A stretch of DNA of 64,000 nt from JACVRW01 sp963733885 (GCA_963733885.1 CAVTES010000005.1:124001-188000), one strand, 5' to 3'. Shown: positions 44,066 to 52,919, counted from the first letter of the stretch. The notes: generated by a model from the sequence alone, not told the origin. Numbers and translations are program-made.

Positions 44066-44094
44066 GGAAGGGCGATGTCAAGGGAGCGAGCGAG

Positions 44095-45465
44095 ATGTCG
44101 AACGTGACGATTGAAGCTGCTGTCGATGTGCTCGGCGAGGCGTTGTCGGGGCCGGTCCTTGCTCCGGGAGACCCCGGTTACGAAGCGGTCCGGCGCGTCC
44201 ACAACGGATTGATTGACAGACATCCCGCGATCGTCGCGCGGTGCATGCACACGGCGGACGTCGTGGACGCGGTCAGGTTCGGCCAGAGCGAGGGGCTGGA
44301 GATGTCGGTGCGCGGCGGCGGGCACAACGTCGCCGGCAGGGCGGTCACCGACGGTGGGCTGATGATCGACCTCTCGCTGATGAAGGGGATCCACGTCGAC
44401 CCGGTCCGATCGACGGTCAGGGCGCAGGCCGGCGTCACGGTCGGCGAGCTCGACCGAGCCACCGGTACGTTCGGGCTTGCGACTCCCAGCGGTGTCGTCT
44501 CCACTACGGGGATTGCGGGTCTCACGCTCGGTGGCGGGATCGGGTGGTTGATGGGCAAGTATGGGATGGCCGTCGACAACCTGCTGTCGGCCGAGGTGGT
44601 GCTGGCCTCGGGCGAGGTCGTCACCGTGAGTGAGGACGGGGATCGCGATCTGTTCTGGGCGCTCCGCGGAGGCGGCGGCAACTTCGGCGTCGTGACCTCG
44701 TTCGAATACCGCACGCATCCGGTCGCCAGCGTGCTTGGCGGTCCGGTGCTGCATCCGCTCGCGGCGGCGTCGAAGCTGTTCTCGTTCTATCGCGAGTTCG
44801 CTTCCGACCTCCCGGACGAGCTCTCCACGCAGGCCGCCTTCCTGCACGCACCGGACGGATCCGGGGCGAAGCTGTGCGGGATCGCGGTCTGCCACGCGGG
44901 CGACGACGTCGATCGGGCCGAGATCGACGTGCTCCCGCTGCGCAGGTTCGGCTCGCCGGCCGCGGACATCATCCAGCGCATGCCGTACCCCGCCGTGAAC
45001 ACAGGTATCGACTGGCTGTCGCCGCCGGGCGTGCTCGGCTACTGGAAGTCGGCGTTCTTCTCCGAGCTGTCGGATCCGGCGGTCGCGGTGATGGCGAGCG
45101 CGTTCGAGCGGTCGCCCAGCACGCTGTGCGCGATGGCGGTCGAGCAGTTTCACGGCGCGGTGACGCGCGTTCCCTCGACGGCGACGGCCTACCCGCATCG
45201 GGAGCCGGGCTTCAACCTGTTACTGATCTCGCAGTGGAGCGATCCCGCCCAGAGTCAGGCGGGCATCGCGTGGGCGCGCGAGACCTTCGACGCGCTGGCG
45301 CCCTACATGGCCGACCGCTCGTATACCAACTACCTGCCGGCCGATGACTACGAGCGCGTCCGCCAGGTCTTCGGCCCCAACTATGAGCGGCTCGTCGCTC
45401 TCAAGCGGCGCTACGACCCGGACAACCTCTTCCGGCTCAACCACAACATCAGACCCCACGTCTGA
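44095..45465 (+). CDS. FAD-binding oxidase (BBE-like)
   Basis: A 456-residue flavoprotein of the berberine-bridge-enzyme / vanillyl-alcohol-oxidase family. The His for covalent flavin attachment is in SVRGGGHNVAGRAV; FAD-binding continues in TGIAGLTLGGGIGWLMGKYG, where the Cys used for the second covalent bond in bicovalent members is absent. The BBE tail ends YDPDNLFRLNHNI. Oxidises an unknown alcohol or ring. ATG 44095 is chosen; ATG 44062 overlapping the methyltransferase stop is an alternative. Its stop overlaps the next ATG. Confidence 0.87.
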   Translation: MSNVTIEAAVDVLGEALSGPVLAPGDPGYEAVRRVHNGLIDRHPAIVARCMHTADVVDAVRFGQSEGLEMSVRGGGHNVAGRAVTDGGLMIDLSLMKGIHVDPVRSTVRAQAGVTVGELDRATGTFGLATPSGVVSTTGIAGLTLGGGIGWLMGKYGMAVDNLLSAEVVLASGEVVTVSEDGDRDLFWALRGGGGNFGVVTSFEYRTHPVASVLGGPVLHPLAAASKLFSFYREFASDLPDELSTQAAFLHAPDGSGAKLCGIAVCHAGDDVDRAEIDVLPLRRFGSPAADIIQRMPYPAVNTGIDWLSPPGVLGYWKSAFFSELSDPAVAVMASAFERSPSTLCAMAVEQFHGAVTRVPSTATAYPHREPGFNLLLISQWSDPAQSQAGIAWARETFDALAPYMADRSYTNYLPADDYERVRQVFGPNYERLVALKRRYDPDNLFRLNHNIRPHV

Positions 45466-45785
45466 TGACGGCGCCACGGCATATCGAGACAATCGCCGAC
45501 GGCGTCGCCGGACGCCGTCCGATCCCCGGGGTGCTCGACGACGTGCTCGTCGTGCTCGACGACGTGATGCCGGTTCGCGAGGATTCGATCAAGATCAGTA
45601 TGCGGATGCTCTATGAGCACGCGGGACTCGTCGTCGAGCCATCAGCAGCGCTCGGGGTGGCCGCCGTCCTCGAAGAACCTGAGCGGTTCGCCGGGCTGCG
45701 CGTCACCACCATCCTGTGCGGAAGCAACGTCGGCCCTGCCGAACTGCCTCGAGTGCGGCGCCATCTCGGCCGAGCGGCGGCCTGA
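45465..45785 (+). pseudogene. C-terminal fragment of a PLP-dependent threonine/serine dehydratase
   Basis: A 106-codon frame starting at an ATG that overlaps the oxidase stop (TGATG). ADGVAGRRPIPGVLDD, MRMLYEHAGLVVEPSAALGVAAV and VTTILCGSNVGPAEL match the last third of fold-type II dehydratases, including the Glu-Pro-Ser that contacts substrate and the final Cys-Gly-Ser/Asn turn that holds the PLP ring. The PLP-Lys and N-terminal two thirds are missing, so it cannot act alone. It is probably a remnant kept by its coupling, less likely a new small protein. Confidence 0.7.
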
Positions 45786-45834
45786 CCCCAGCTGAGGGCG
45801 GGTACGGGCCCGAAATACACCCTCATGTTGTCCC

Positions 45835-45859
45835 AGGGCGCCGGCCGAGCCGGCGCCCT
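45835..45859. terminator. strong hairpin between convergent genes
   Basis: A perfect 11-bp stem AGGGCGCCGGC/GCCGGCGCCCT with a CGA loop, placed between the dehydratase fragment (plus) and the cupin gene (minus). Likely a two-way terminator. Confidence 0.65.
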
Positions 45860-45876
45860 CCTTCGTCCCGGCCGTG

Positions 45877-46377
45877 CTACTGAGGACAGCCCGGTGCTGG
45901 CAGCGGCTCGTCGACCCGCACCGCGGTCGGGGGCGTCGTCTTCGGCGCGAAGTAGGTCGCGAAAAGGATGAGTGTCTCCGTCTCACTCAAATTGCGAGCG
46001 AGGTGCACCTGGTCCGGATGGGTCGGGAACGCCGATCCGGCCGGGTAGGCGACGCCGTGGGCGCAGTCCTCGTCGTGGTAGAGGGTCAAGGTCCCTTGCA
46101 AAACGACGTTCACGTTCTCACCCGGATGGCTGTGCCATCCGAACGTGGCCCCGGGCTGGGCGACGACTCTCTGTGTGATGAGCTCGACCGGCCCCTTGGT
46201 CTTCAGCTTGACCCGTGCGCCGTTCGCGAGCTTCGTGTTCACGTTGAGCGCCTCGGCGAACGTGCCGCGAGCAGTCTCGGCCGTGAGCGTTGGCGCGGGG
46301 CTGGGCGGGGTTGCCAACGCAACGGCGGCCAGCACCGCTCCGGCCACGAGAGTGAGAATGACGACGATCCTGCGCAT
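45877..46377 (-). CDS. secreted cupin-domain protein
   Basis: A 166-residue exported protein. Signal peptide MRRIVVILTLVAGAVLAAVALA; the cupin barrel carries the metal motif GWHSHPGENVNVVLQG and the second-motif region FPTHPDQVHLARN. The His residues (HSH and H) can bind a metal, but the enzymatic role, if any, is unknown. The ATG at 46377 has an AGGAGGAA Shine-Dalgarno sequence; the longer frame upstream is not used. Confidence 0.82.
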   Translation of the reverse strand: MRRIVVILTLVAGAVLAAVALATPPSPAPTLTAETARGTFAEALNVNTKLANGARVKLKTKGPVELITQRVVAQPGATFGWHSHPGENVNVVLQGTLTLYHDEDCAHGVAYPAGSAFPTHPDQVHLARNLSETETLILFATYFAPKTTPPTAVRVDEPLPAPGCPQ

Positions 46378-46519
46378 CTCGATTCCTCCTCTTCGATCCG
46401 GGCGAGCACCTAGTCCGGCCCACCACGGGCTTAGCATCTCGCCATACCAACCGAAGGGCAAGTCCAGGATCGAACCCGCACGCGTGCGGGGACGAACCAT
46501 CTTGTCGGACCCTCCGCCG

Positions 46520-46740
46520 GAATTCCCGCTGCTCGAGCAACTGCACCCCGCGGCGAGGATCGCGATGCTCCCGCCCCGATCCTCGAAGCCGTTGCGCTGC
46601 GCGACCGCGGAAAGCCGGCCCGCGCCCGCGAGCTGCTCGAAGAGCTGAACGAGTGGGAATGCCGCTGCCTCGACGCCCACGCCCCTCGGCGCGCTCGACG
46701 TCGACGACGACCCCGGCGCCGCGAGGCTGTGGCCGCCGGG
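46520..46740 (+). pseudogene. decayed gene remnant with TPR-like helix
   Basis: A stretch encodes APILEAVALRDRGKPARARELLEELNEWECRCLDAHA (in parts) in one frame and LGALDVDDDPGAA in the next, as if a TPR-like helical protein were interrupted by indels; EFPLLEQLHPAAR lies upstream in a third frame. I cannot name the family. The whole 388-base gap between the cupin and NmrA-like genes holds nothing else I can support. Confidence 0.3.
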
Positions 46741-46765
46741 ATCGTTTCTTCTCGTTCTCGTTGGC

Positions 46766-47614
46766 TTACGCCGTCACCGCCGACGGATTCCAGACTCCCG
46801 CCGTGGCGGCGTCCCGAGCGAAGTCGGCGAAGTCCTTCGGCTCCCGCCCGAGGGCGCGCTGCACGCCGTCGGCCAGGTGAGCGTTGCGGCCGTCGAGCAC
46901 CTCGCCGAACAGGTAGGTGAGCAGGTCGATGAACTCGCCCGGTACGCCTTGCTCGGCGGCAGCGGCGGCGAACTCGGAGATCGAGATCGGCGCGTAGCGG
47001 ATCTCGCGGCCCACGGCCTGGGCGATCTCCTCGACCGCCTCCTCGAAGGTCAGCAGCCGGGGCCCGGTCAGCTCGTAGACCTGGCCGATGTGCCGATCGT
47101 CGGTCAGCGCCGCGACCGCGACGTCGGCGAGGTCGTCGACGTCAACGAACGGCTCGGGCGTGTCACCGGCCGGGAGCGCGACCTCGCCGCTAAGCAAGTA
47201 GTCGCGCCAGTACTCCTCGCTGAAGTTCTGCGCGAACCAGGTCGAGCGCAGGACCGTCAGCTCGGCGCCGGAGGCACGCACGGCCTGCTCCACACGATCG
47301 GCCTCTTCCTCGCCGCGGCCTGACATGAGAGCGAGGCGCGCAACGCCGCTCTTCACCGCCAGGTCGGCGAATGAGCCCACCGTCTCGGCGGCGCCCGGGA
47401 CCGCGTCCAGGTGATGGGATACGTAGGCCGATCCCACGCCTTCCAGAACAGGGGCCCAGGTCGAGCGGTCCTCCCAGTCGAACGGCGGCTCGCCGGAGCG
47501 CGACCCCACGCGGACGGGCAGGCCGCGCGCCCGCAGGCGCTCCACCACCCGGCGCCCGGTCTTGCCGGTGCCGCCGATCACCAGCGTCGTCTCTTCCTGC
47601 GTCTGTCGCGTCAT
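46766..47614 (-). CDS. NmrA-like NAD(P)-binding protein
   Basis: A 282-residue atypical short-chain dehydrogenase. The Rossmann motif is LVIGGTGKTGRRVVERL (GxxGxxG). No Tyr-x3-Lys catalytic pair is clear, as in NmrA/azoreductase-like redox sensors or quinone reductases. SRSGEPPFDWEDRSTW and LRSTWFAQNFSE are family-typical. An AGGAGAG Shine-Dalgarno sequence precedes the ATG at 47614. Divergent from a TetR gene 96 bases away, which probably represses it. Confidence 0.85.
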   Translation of the reverse strand: MTRQTQEETTLVIGGTGKTGRRVVERLRARGLPVRVGSRSGEPPFDWEDRSTWAPVLEGVGSAYVSHHLDAVPGAAETVGSFADLAVKSGVARLALMSGRGEEEADRVEQAVRASGAELTVLRSTWFAQNFSEEYWRDYLLSGEVALPAGDTPEPFVDVDDLADVAVAALTDDRHIGQVYELTGPRLLTFEEAVEEIAQAVGREIRYAPISISEFAAAAAEQGVPGEFIDLLTYLFGEVLDGRNAHLADGVQRALGREPKDFADFARDAATAGVWNPSAVTA

Positions 47615-47696
47615 CGTGGTCTCTCTCTCCTAAGGTGGACTATCAATCTAGCTGCAGAGTCTAGACGAATAATCTCGAAATGTCAGCAGCCGCGAC

Positions 47697-47702
47697 TATG
47701 CT
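47697..47702 (+). promoter_or_regulatory. -10 box of the TetR gene
   Basis: TATGCT ends 8 bases before the ATG at 47711. The intergenic region also holds ATCTAGCTGCAGAGTCTAGA-like imperfect symmetry near 47646-47665, a possible repressor site. Confidence 0.4.
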
Positions 47703-47710
47703 GCGTGTAG

Positions 47711-48319
47711 ATGGCCACGCGCCCCTACACTGCGGCCCGGCGGCGCACAGGCACGGAGAGCGTCAATCGCGTGCTCGAGGCCGCCGAGCGCCTGATCCGC
47801 GACGACGCCTTCCATACAGCGACGATGGACGAGCTGGCCGCGGCCGCCGGGGTCTCCAGGGCGACGGTCTTCAACCGCTTCGGCTCCAAGCTCGGCGTGC
47901 TCCAGGCGCTGTTTGCACGCGCGATGGGGGGGCCGCAGATGGATGCGATCCGCGAGGCGCTGGAGATCGAGGACCCCGTGACGGCGCTCGAGGCCGCGAT
48001 CGGCGCCACGTGCGCGATCTGGGACCGCGAGGGGTACATCCACGAGCAGCTCCAAGCGATCGTCGTCCTCGAGCCCGACGCGAGCGCCCTGATCGACGAG
48101 CAGAAGCACGAGCAGCGCGACGACCTCCAAGCACTGGTGCGCCGGCTCTCGAAGGCGGGCCGGCTGCGCCCGGGCCTGGGCGTCGCTCGGGCCGTCGCAA
48201 CGCTGCACATGCTGACCAGCCTCGAAACCTTCCTCTGGCTGCGGCGCGACTACGGCCTCTCCCTGCGCCAGACCCGCGACACGATCACCGCCTTGTCGCG
48301 AACCGTGCTCAGCGACTGA
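47711..48319 (+). CDS. TetR family transcriptional regulator
   Basis: A 202-residue one-component regulator. The N-terminal DNA-binding domain reads VLEAAERLIRDDAFHTATMDELAAAAGVS then ATVFNRFGSKLGVLQALF, the normal TetR pattern. The ligand-binding C-terminal domain is helical and unclassified. The divergent arrangement with the NmrA-like gene suggests that gene and itself as targets. Start fixed by TATGCT 8 bases upstream. Confidence 0.88.
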   Translation: MATRPYTAARRRTGTESVNRVLEAAERLIRDDAFHTATMDELAAAAGVSRATVFNRFGSKLGVLQALFARAMGGPQMDAIREALEIEDPVTALEAAIGATCAIWDREGYIHEQLQAIVVLEPDASALIDEQKHEQRDDLQALVRRLSKAGRLRPGLGVARAVATLHMLTSLETFLWLRRDYGLSLRQTRDTITALSRTVLSD

Positions 48320-48432
48320 GATCGGGGCCCCTGTCGCCGCATCAGCGCAACCGGCGGAAGAACTCGCGCAGATCAGGCCGTGAGCGCAGGTCTCGCGGAA
48401 TAGCGTCTCAGGCACCTAATCGCCCGGTCTCG

Positions 48433-48438
48433 TAGCGT
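48433..48438 (+). promoter_or_regulatory. -10 box of the LLM oxidoreductase gene
   Basis: TAGCGT ends 9 bases before the ATG at 48448, favouring that start over the TTG at 48439. Confidence 0.4.
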
Positions 48439-48447
48439 TTGGCTCGC

Positions 48448-49272
48448 ATGCGCTCAGGACTCTTCCTGCCCCTGTTCGATGCGCTGGCCGACCCGGCGGT
48501 CGTCGCGCGCCTGTCCGCCGAGGCGGAGGAGGCGGGCTGGCACGGAGTCTTCGTCTGGGACAACTTGCGCTACCGGGAGCCCGTGGTCGACGTGGCCGAC
48601 CCGTGGATCACGCTGGCGGCGATGGCCACGGCCACCGAGCGAATCCGGCTCGGCCCGATGGTCACCCCACTCGCACGGCGCAGGCCTGTCAAGGTCGCCC
48701 GGGAAACGGCGACGCTCGACCGGCTCAGCGGCGGCCGACTCACCTTCGGCGTCGGCCTGGGAAGCGACCGTTTCGCGAGCGAGTACTCGATCACGGGCGA
48801 GGAGCTCGACGACCGGCGACGCGCAAGCATGCTCGACGAGTCGCTCGAGATCCTGGCCGCCGCCTGGTCGGGCGAACCGGTGCACCACCGCGGGGAGCAC
48901 TACACGGTCGACGGCATGAGTTTCCTACCCCGGCCGGTCCAGCGGCCGGGCGTACCGGTGTGGGTCGCTGGCTACTATGGCAAGCCCCGGCCAGTGCGCC
49001 GGGCGGCGCGGCACCAGGGTTTCTTCCCCATCGAGCTGGACCACGCCGAACAGCTCGCCGAGGTCGCCGCCGACCTCGCGGCGCTGCGCAGCGAGGTCGG
49101 CAGGGACCCCACGGAGCCCTACGACGTCGTCGTCGCCCTCCCGCCCGGCAGCGATCCGGCACCTTACGTCGCAGCAGGCGCCACCTGGTGGCTCGTCGAG
49201 TTCCCATGGGATGCGGTATCGGTCGACCAGGTGCGCGCTGTGATCCGCGACGGCCCGGCTGCCCCGGCGTAG
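48448..49272 (+). CDS. LLM class flavin-dependent oxidoreductase
   Basis: A 274-residue luciferase-like monooxygenase family protein (TIM barrel), binding FMN or F420. Visible are GLFLPLFDALADP, AEEAGWHGVFVWDNL, TATERIRLGPMVTPLARR and RLSGGRLTFGVGLGSD, the family's cofactor-binding signature. Actinobacterial members often use F420, which cannot be told from sequence here. Substrate unknown. A hairpin follows the stop directly. Confidence 0.88.
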   Translation: MRSGLFLPLFDALADPAVVARLSAEAEEAGWHGVFVWDNLRYREPVVDVADPWITLAAMATATERIRLGPMVTPLARRRPVKVARETATLDRLSGGRLTFGVGLGSDRFASEYSITGEELDDRRRASMLDESLEILAAAWSGEPVHHRGEHYTVDGMSFLPRPVQRPGVPVWVAGYYGKPRPVRRAARHQGFFPIELDHAEQLAEVAADLAALRSEVGRDPTEPYDVVVALPPGSDPAPYVAAGATWWLVEFPWDAVSVDQVRAVIRDGPAAPA

Positions 49273-49289
49273 CGTGCCCTGGTGGCACG
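49273..49289 (+). terminator. hairpin after the LLM gene
   Basis: CGTGCC-CTGGT-GGCACG, a perfect 6-bp stem starting at the base after the stop codon. Confidence 0.4.
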
Positions 49290-49406
49290 GGCTTCTGGAC
49301 CCCGCCCGGCCGACCCAGTTATCGCGGTCGCTCGACGGGGGCGGGCCGAGGACGCTTGTGCGGCGACGGGGTGCCCTGGGATTGCCGCATCTGAGAGCAT
49401 GAGCCG

Positions 49407-50342
49407 GTGCGCACGGCGCGGCTTGGCGAGGCGGGTGTCGAGCTCAGTGGCCTCTGCCTGGGCTGCATGTTCTTCGGGACGCGTGTCGACGACGCAACGT
49501 CGATGCGCCTGCTCGACCGCTACATAGAAGCGGGCGGCAGCTTCCTCGACACGGCCAACAACTACGCATTCTGGATCGAGGGAGGTCGGGGCGGAGAGAG
49601 CGAAGCGCTATTGGGGCGTTGGATGCGCCGGCGCGGTAACCGTGACCGGCTGTTCGTGGCCACGAAGGTCGGCGCCGCGCCTGGCGAGGACCTCTCGCGC
49701 GCTGCGATAAGCGCGGCCGTGGACGCGAGTCTCCGCCGCCTCGAGACCGATCACGTCGATCTTTACTACGCGCATGTCGACCATCGTTCGGTGCCGCTGG
49801 AGGAGACGCTGGGGGCGTTCGGCGAGCTCGTCACCGCCGGCAAGGTGCGGTACATCGGCTGCAGCAACTACGCCGCCTGGCGGCTCGAGCGCGCGCGCCG
49901 CACCAGCGACGCGCACGGTCTGCCGCGCTACTGCTGCATCCAACAACGGCATTCCTACCTCCGCCCGCGACCTGGCACCAGTTTCCCCACCCAACTCGTC
50001 GCCGACGACGGTTTGCTGGACTTCTGTCGCGCGAACCCTGAGGTGGCGCTGCTGGCGTACTCCCCACTCTTGTCCGGCGCGTACGCCCGCCCGGATCTCG
50101 GCTTTCCCGCGCAGTACCTGGGAGCCGACACCGACGCGCGTCTCGCTGCGCTTCAACAGGTCGCAGCAGCTGCCAACGCGAGTGTCAACCAAGTCGTCCT
50201 GGCCTGGTTGTTGGCCTCGACGCCCACAGCGATCCCGCTGATCGCAGCGAGCAACGAGGCCCAGCTCGACGAAAACCTCGGCGCCCTGAAGATCGAGCTG
50301 TCGAGCCAGCAGCTCGAAACGCTCAACGCCGCCTCTGCCTGA
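49407..50342 (+). CDS. aldo/keto reductase
   Basis: A 311-residue NADPH-dependent reductase. The catalytic tetrad is complete: Asp in FLDTANNY, the Tyr of the same motif, Lys in VATKVG and His in YYAHVDHR. The cofactor end shows AYSPLLSGAY and IPLIAASNEAQLDENL. Substrate is unknown; sugar or aldehyde. GTG start at 49407; no clear Shine-Dalgarno sequence. Confidence 0.9.
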   Translation: MRTARLGEAGVELSGLCLGCMFFGTRVDDATSMRLLDRYIEAGGSFLDTANNYAFWIEGGRGGESEALLGRWMRRRGNRDRLFVATKVGAAPGEDLSRAAISAAVDASLRRLETDHVDLYYAHVDHRSVPLEETLGAFGELVTAGKVRYIGCSNYAAWRLERARRTSDAHGLPRYCCIQQRHSYLRPRPGTSFPTQLVADDGLLDFCRANPEVALLAYSPLLSGAYARPDLGFPAQYLGADTDARLAALQQVAAAANASVNQVVLAWLLASTPTAIPLIAASNEAQLDENLGALKIELSSQQLETLNAASA

Positions 50343-50383
50343 GCGAACCGGAGCTCGTTAATCGAGTGCCCCCTCGAGGTCGA

Positions 50384-51838
50384 TTAGTCGGCGGCCTGCG
50401 CGGGAGCGACCTCGAGCTGTTCCTGCGGGGCCCGGCGCGGCTGGCCCAGCAGCAGCAGCGCCAGCGCCGCGCCGATCCCGGCCAGGACGACGCACGCCAC
50501 GAAGGCAGACTGGAAGCCCTCGGTGAGCACGACGAGCGAATTCGCACCTTCGTTGGCCGCCAGGAAGTCCGCGGAGCGGGAGACGGCAACGGTCGAGACG
50601 ATCGCGACGCCGAGCGCGCCGCCGAGCTGGAAGGCCGTGTTGCTGAGGCCTGACGCGACCCCGGACTCGCGCTCGGCGACGCCGTGGAGAGCGGCGATCG
50701 TGGCGGTGGCGAAGACAGGACCGATGCCAAGGCCGAAGAGGAGGATGCCGAGGAAGACGTCTCCGAAGTAGCTGCCGCCCACGGACGCCTGCGTGAGCAG
50801 GAGCGACCCCGCGCCCAGGAGCGCCATTCCCGTCGCGGCGACCGGCCTGAAGCCGAGCTTGGCGACCGCGGCCTGAGCGACGACCATGCCGGCCGCTGCC
50901 GCAACCGGCGTTATCACGAAGCTGGCGCCGAACTCGAGGGCCGAGTAGCCGAGCACCTGCTGGGCGTACTGCGTGAGGATGAAGGTCATGCCGGAGCCGA
51001 GGGTGCCGAAGAGGAGCATCACGGCGTTCGCGCCGACGAGCGTGCGCGAGCGAAGGAGCCGCATCGGCATCAGCGGCGCGCGGTGGCGTGACTCGATCAC
51101 CGCAAAGATCGCGAGCAGGGACGCCGCGCCGGCGAAGAGGAGGATCGTCTGCGGGCTGCCCCAGCCGGCGTCGGGGCTTTCGACGACTGCGTAGACGAGC
51201 AGGACAAGCGCAGCGGTGATCGTCAGCGCGCCGGCGGGGTCGTAGCTTCGCACCACCGTTGTCCCCCGGCTCTCGCGCAGGAGCACAGGGTAGAGCGCCA
51301 CTGCGATCAGGCCGACGGGGATGTTGATGAAGAAGATCCACTCCCAGCCGGGGCCGTCGACGAGCGGGCCCGCAATCAGGTACCCCGCGGTGGCGCCGAA
51401 TGCGCCGTTCATGCCCCAGATCGCGAGCGCCTTGTTGCGCTCGGCCCCCTCGAACGTGGTCGAAACGATCGAGAGAGCGGTCGGGGTCATGATCGCCGCC
51501 CCGATGCCCTGGAACGCGCGGGCGCCGATCAGAGACCCGGGCGACCAGGCGAGCCCGCAGAGCAGTGATGCGGCCGTGAAGAACAGCAGCCCGACCATGA
51601 ACAGGCGGCGGCGCCCGAGCAGGTCGGCAGCGCGGCCGCCCAGCAGGAGCAGGCCGGCGAAGGTGAGCGCGTAGGCGCTGATTACCCACTGCAGCCCCTG
51701 CTCCGAGAAGCCGAGCTCGGCCTCGATCGAGGGCAGCGCGACGATCACGATATTCGCGTCGAGGATCACCATGAAGAACGCACCGCAGAGGAGCGCGAGC
51801 GCCCACCAGCGGCGCGGGTTCGGCGTGACGGTGCTCAT
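50384..51838 (-). CDS. MFS transporter, DHA2-type drug efflux pump
   Basis: A 484-residue, 14-helix proton antiporter of the EmrB/QacA kind. Motif A is GGRAADLLGRRRLFM, the DHA2 N-terminal motif LDANIVIVALPSIEAELGF, and motif C-like GAAIMTPTALSI. The ATG at 51838 has AGGGAG upstream; the frame continues to 51901 without need. Substrate unknown. The AKR gene is convergent; an ArsR gene lies upstream on the same strand. Confidence 0.9.
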   Translation of the reverse strand: MSTVTPNPRRWWALALLCGAFFMVILDANIVIVALPSIEAELGFSEQGLQWVISAYALTFAGLLLLGGRAADLLGRRRLFMVGLLFFTAASLLCGLAWSPGSLIGARAFQGIGAAIMTPTALSIVSTTFEGAERNKALAIWGMNGAFGATAGYLIAGPLVDGPGWEWIFFINIPVGLIAVALYPVLLRESRGTTVVRSYDPAGALTITAALVLLVYAVVESPDAGWGSPQTILLFAGAASLLAIFAVIESRHRAPLMPMRLLRSRTLVGANAVMLLFGTLGSGMTFILTQYAQQVLGYSALEFGASFVITPVAAAAGMVVAQAAVAKLGFRPVAATGMALLGAGSLLLTQASVGGSYFGDVFLGILLFGLGIGPVFATATIAALHGVAERESGVASGLSNTAFQLGGALGVAIVSTVAVSRSADFLAANEGANSLVVLTEGFQSAFVACVVLAGIGAALALLLLGQPRRAPQEQLEVAPAQAAD

Positions 51839-51974
51839 CTCGTATCTCCCTGTTTCCATCCTCTTTATGGGTCCTACAGTCGTTGTTGCTGGTTGAGACA
51901 CCGACCGCGACCGGACCGGAACCCCAAGTACGGGAGAGGCTCGGCCGCTCGGTCCTGCCGGTTCGCGCCGGGCC

Positions 51975-52298
51975 TCAGCCGTCCTCGGCCAGCCGCTTGA
52001 GCGCCGCCAGCCGCCGGTCCCAGTCGGCCGCCACGCCCGCCATCCAGCGCGCCGCCGACTCGAGCGGCTCCGGGCGCACGCTGTAGAGCACCTCGCGGCC
52101 CTGGCGCCGGCTGGCGACCAGGCCGGCCCGGTCCAGGACCGTGAGGTGCTTGACCACAGCAGGACGGCTGACCGGCATGGCGGCGGCGAGGCCGCTCGCG
52201 CTGCCCTCGCCGCGGGCGGCGAGCAGGTCGAGGACCTGCCGCCGGGTGGGGTCGGAGAGCGCGGCGAACAGCTCCCCGTGCTCCGCGGCCGCCGTCAT
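51975..52298 (-). CDS. ArsR family regulator (SRPBCC-linked)
   Basis: A 107-residue winged-helix repressor: LFAALSDPTRRQVLDLLAARGEGSASGLA, then MPVSRPAVVKHLTVLDRAGLV and the wing GREVLYSVRPEPL. No metal-binding Cys. This subfamily is typically paired with an SRPBCC (AHSA1) gene, which lies 48 bases upstream in the same operon, and likely binds the duplicated AACC-N4-GGTTACA sites in front of it. Confidence 0.9.
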   Translation of the reverse strand: MTAAAEHGELFAALSDPTRRQVLDLLAARGEGSASGLAAAMPVSRPAVVKHLTVLDRAGLVASRRQGREVLYSVRPEPLESAARWMAGVAADWDRRLAALKRLAEDG

Positions 52299-52346
52299 CG
52301 GATGGCGCCGCCCCTGCGTCTGCTGTACCTCGCCGCCGTCCTCACG

Positions 52347-52796
52347 TCAGGCCGCCACCCTGGTGGCGTACTCCTGCAGCTCGCCGAGCTCCACCCGCCA
52401 GCCCTCGGTGTTGCCGTCGAGGTTCTGGCGGCGCTGCTCCTCCGAGGTGGCCAGCGACTCGAAACCGCTCTCGACCACGCGCAGCCGCGTGGTCTCGCCC
52501 TGCTCGATGAGGGTGAACTCGACGCGCGTCGAGTTGGCGTCGGTCGGGTCCAGTCCACCCGGGTCCTTGAACGGCGCCCAGCGGAACGCGAAGAGTCGCG
52601 GCCGCTCCACCGCCTCGATCCGGCCGCGCGAGCTGCCGTGCTCGGTCCAGCGAAGCTCCATCGCTCCGCCCGGGCGCAGGTCGACTTCGGCCCCAGCGTC
52701 TCCGAACCAGCGCCCGAGGTGCTCGGCCTCGGTCACCAGCTCCCAGACCCGATCCACCGGGGCGTCGATCACGACTTCACGCTCGATGCTGTCCAT
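52347..52796 (-). CDS. SRPBCC / AHSA1 domain protein
   Basis: A 149-residue START-like fold protein: EREVVIDAPVDRVWELVTEAEHLGRWFGD, then GGAMELRWTEHGSSRGRIEAVERP and a C-terminal helix. Such proteins bind hydrophobic ligands; the ligand here may be the signal for the paired ArsR protein. ATG 52796 has a strong AAGGAGG Shine-Dalgarno sequence. First gene of the two-gene operon. Confidence 0.9.
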   Translation of the reverse strand: MDSIEREVVIDAPVDRVWELVTEAEHLGRWFGDAGAEVDLRPGGAMELRWTEHGSSRGRIEAVERPRLFAFRWAPFKDPGGLDPTDANSTRVEFTLIEQGETTRLRVVESGFESLATSEEQRRQNLDGNTEGWRVELGELQEYATRVAA

Positions 52797-52828
52797 GGGA
52801 AGCCTCCTTGGGCTTGTCGATCAACTGA

Positions 52829-52876
52829 AACCGAATGGTTACACATCCGTCCGCGGGTTGCAACCTCTCGGTTACA
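52829..52876. promoter_or_regulatory. duplicated operator AACC-N4-GGTTACA
   Basis: AACC-gaat-GGTTACA at 52829-52843 and AACC-tctc-GGTTACA at 52862-52876 are two same-orientation copies, each containing an inverted repeat, 33 bases apart (about three helical turns). They lie between the ArsR/SRPBCC operon and the divergent SnoaL-like gene, so the ArsR protein probably binds here and may control both sides. Confidence 0.65.
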
Positions 52877-52907
52877 GGTCGGCCGCACCGCCCGGCCCCC
52901 CGCGGCT

Positions 52908-52913
52908 TAGACT
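52908..52913 (+). promoter_or_regulatory. -10 box of the SnoaL-like gene
   Basis: TAGACT ends 6 bases before the ATG at 52920. The second operator copy lies about 31 bases upstream of it. Confidence 0.45.
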
Positions 52914-52919
52914 CAGCGG

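Noticed and set aside
47640..47670. Possible TetR operator between the NmrA-like and TetR genes
   Set aside because: Only imperfect symmetry around CTGCAG was seen; not strong enough to list as a separate site.
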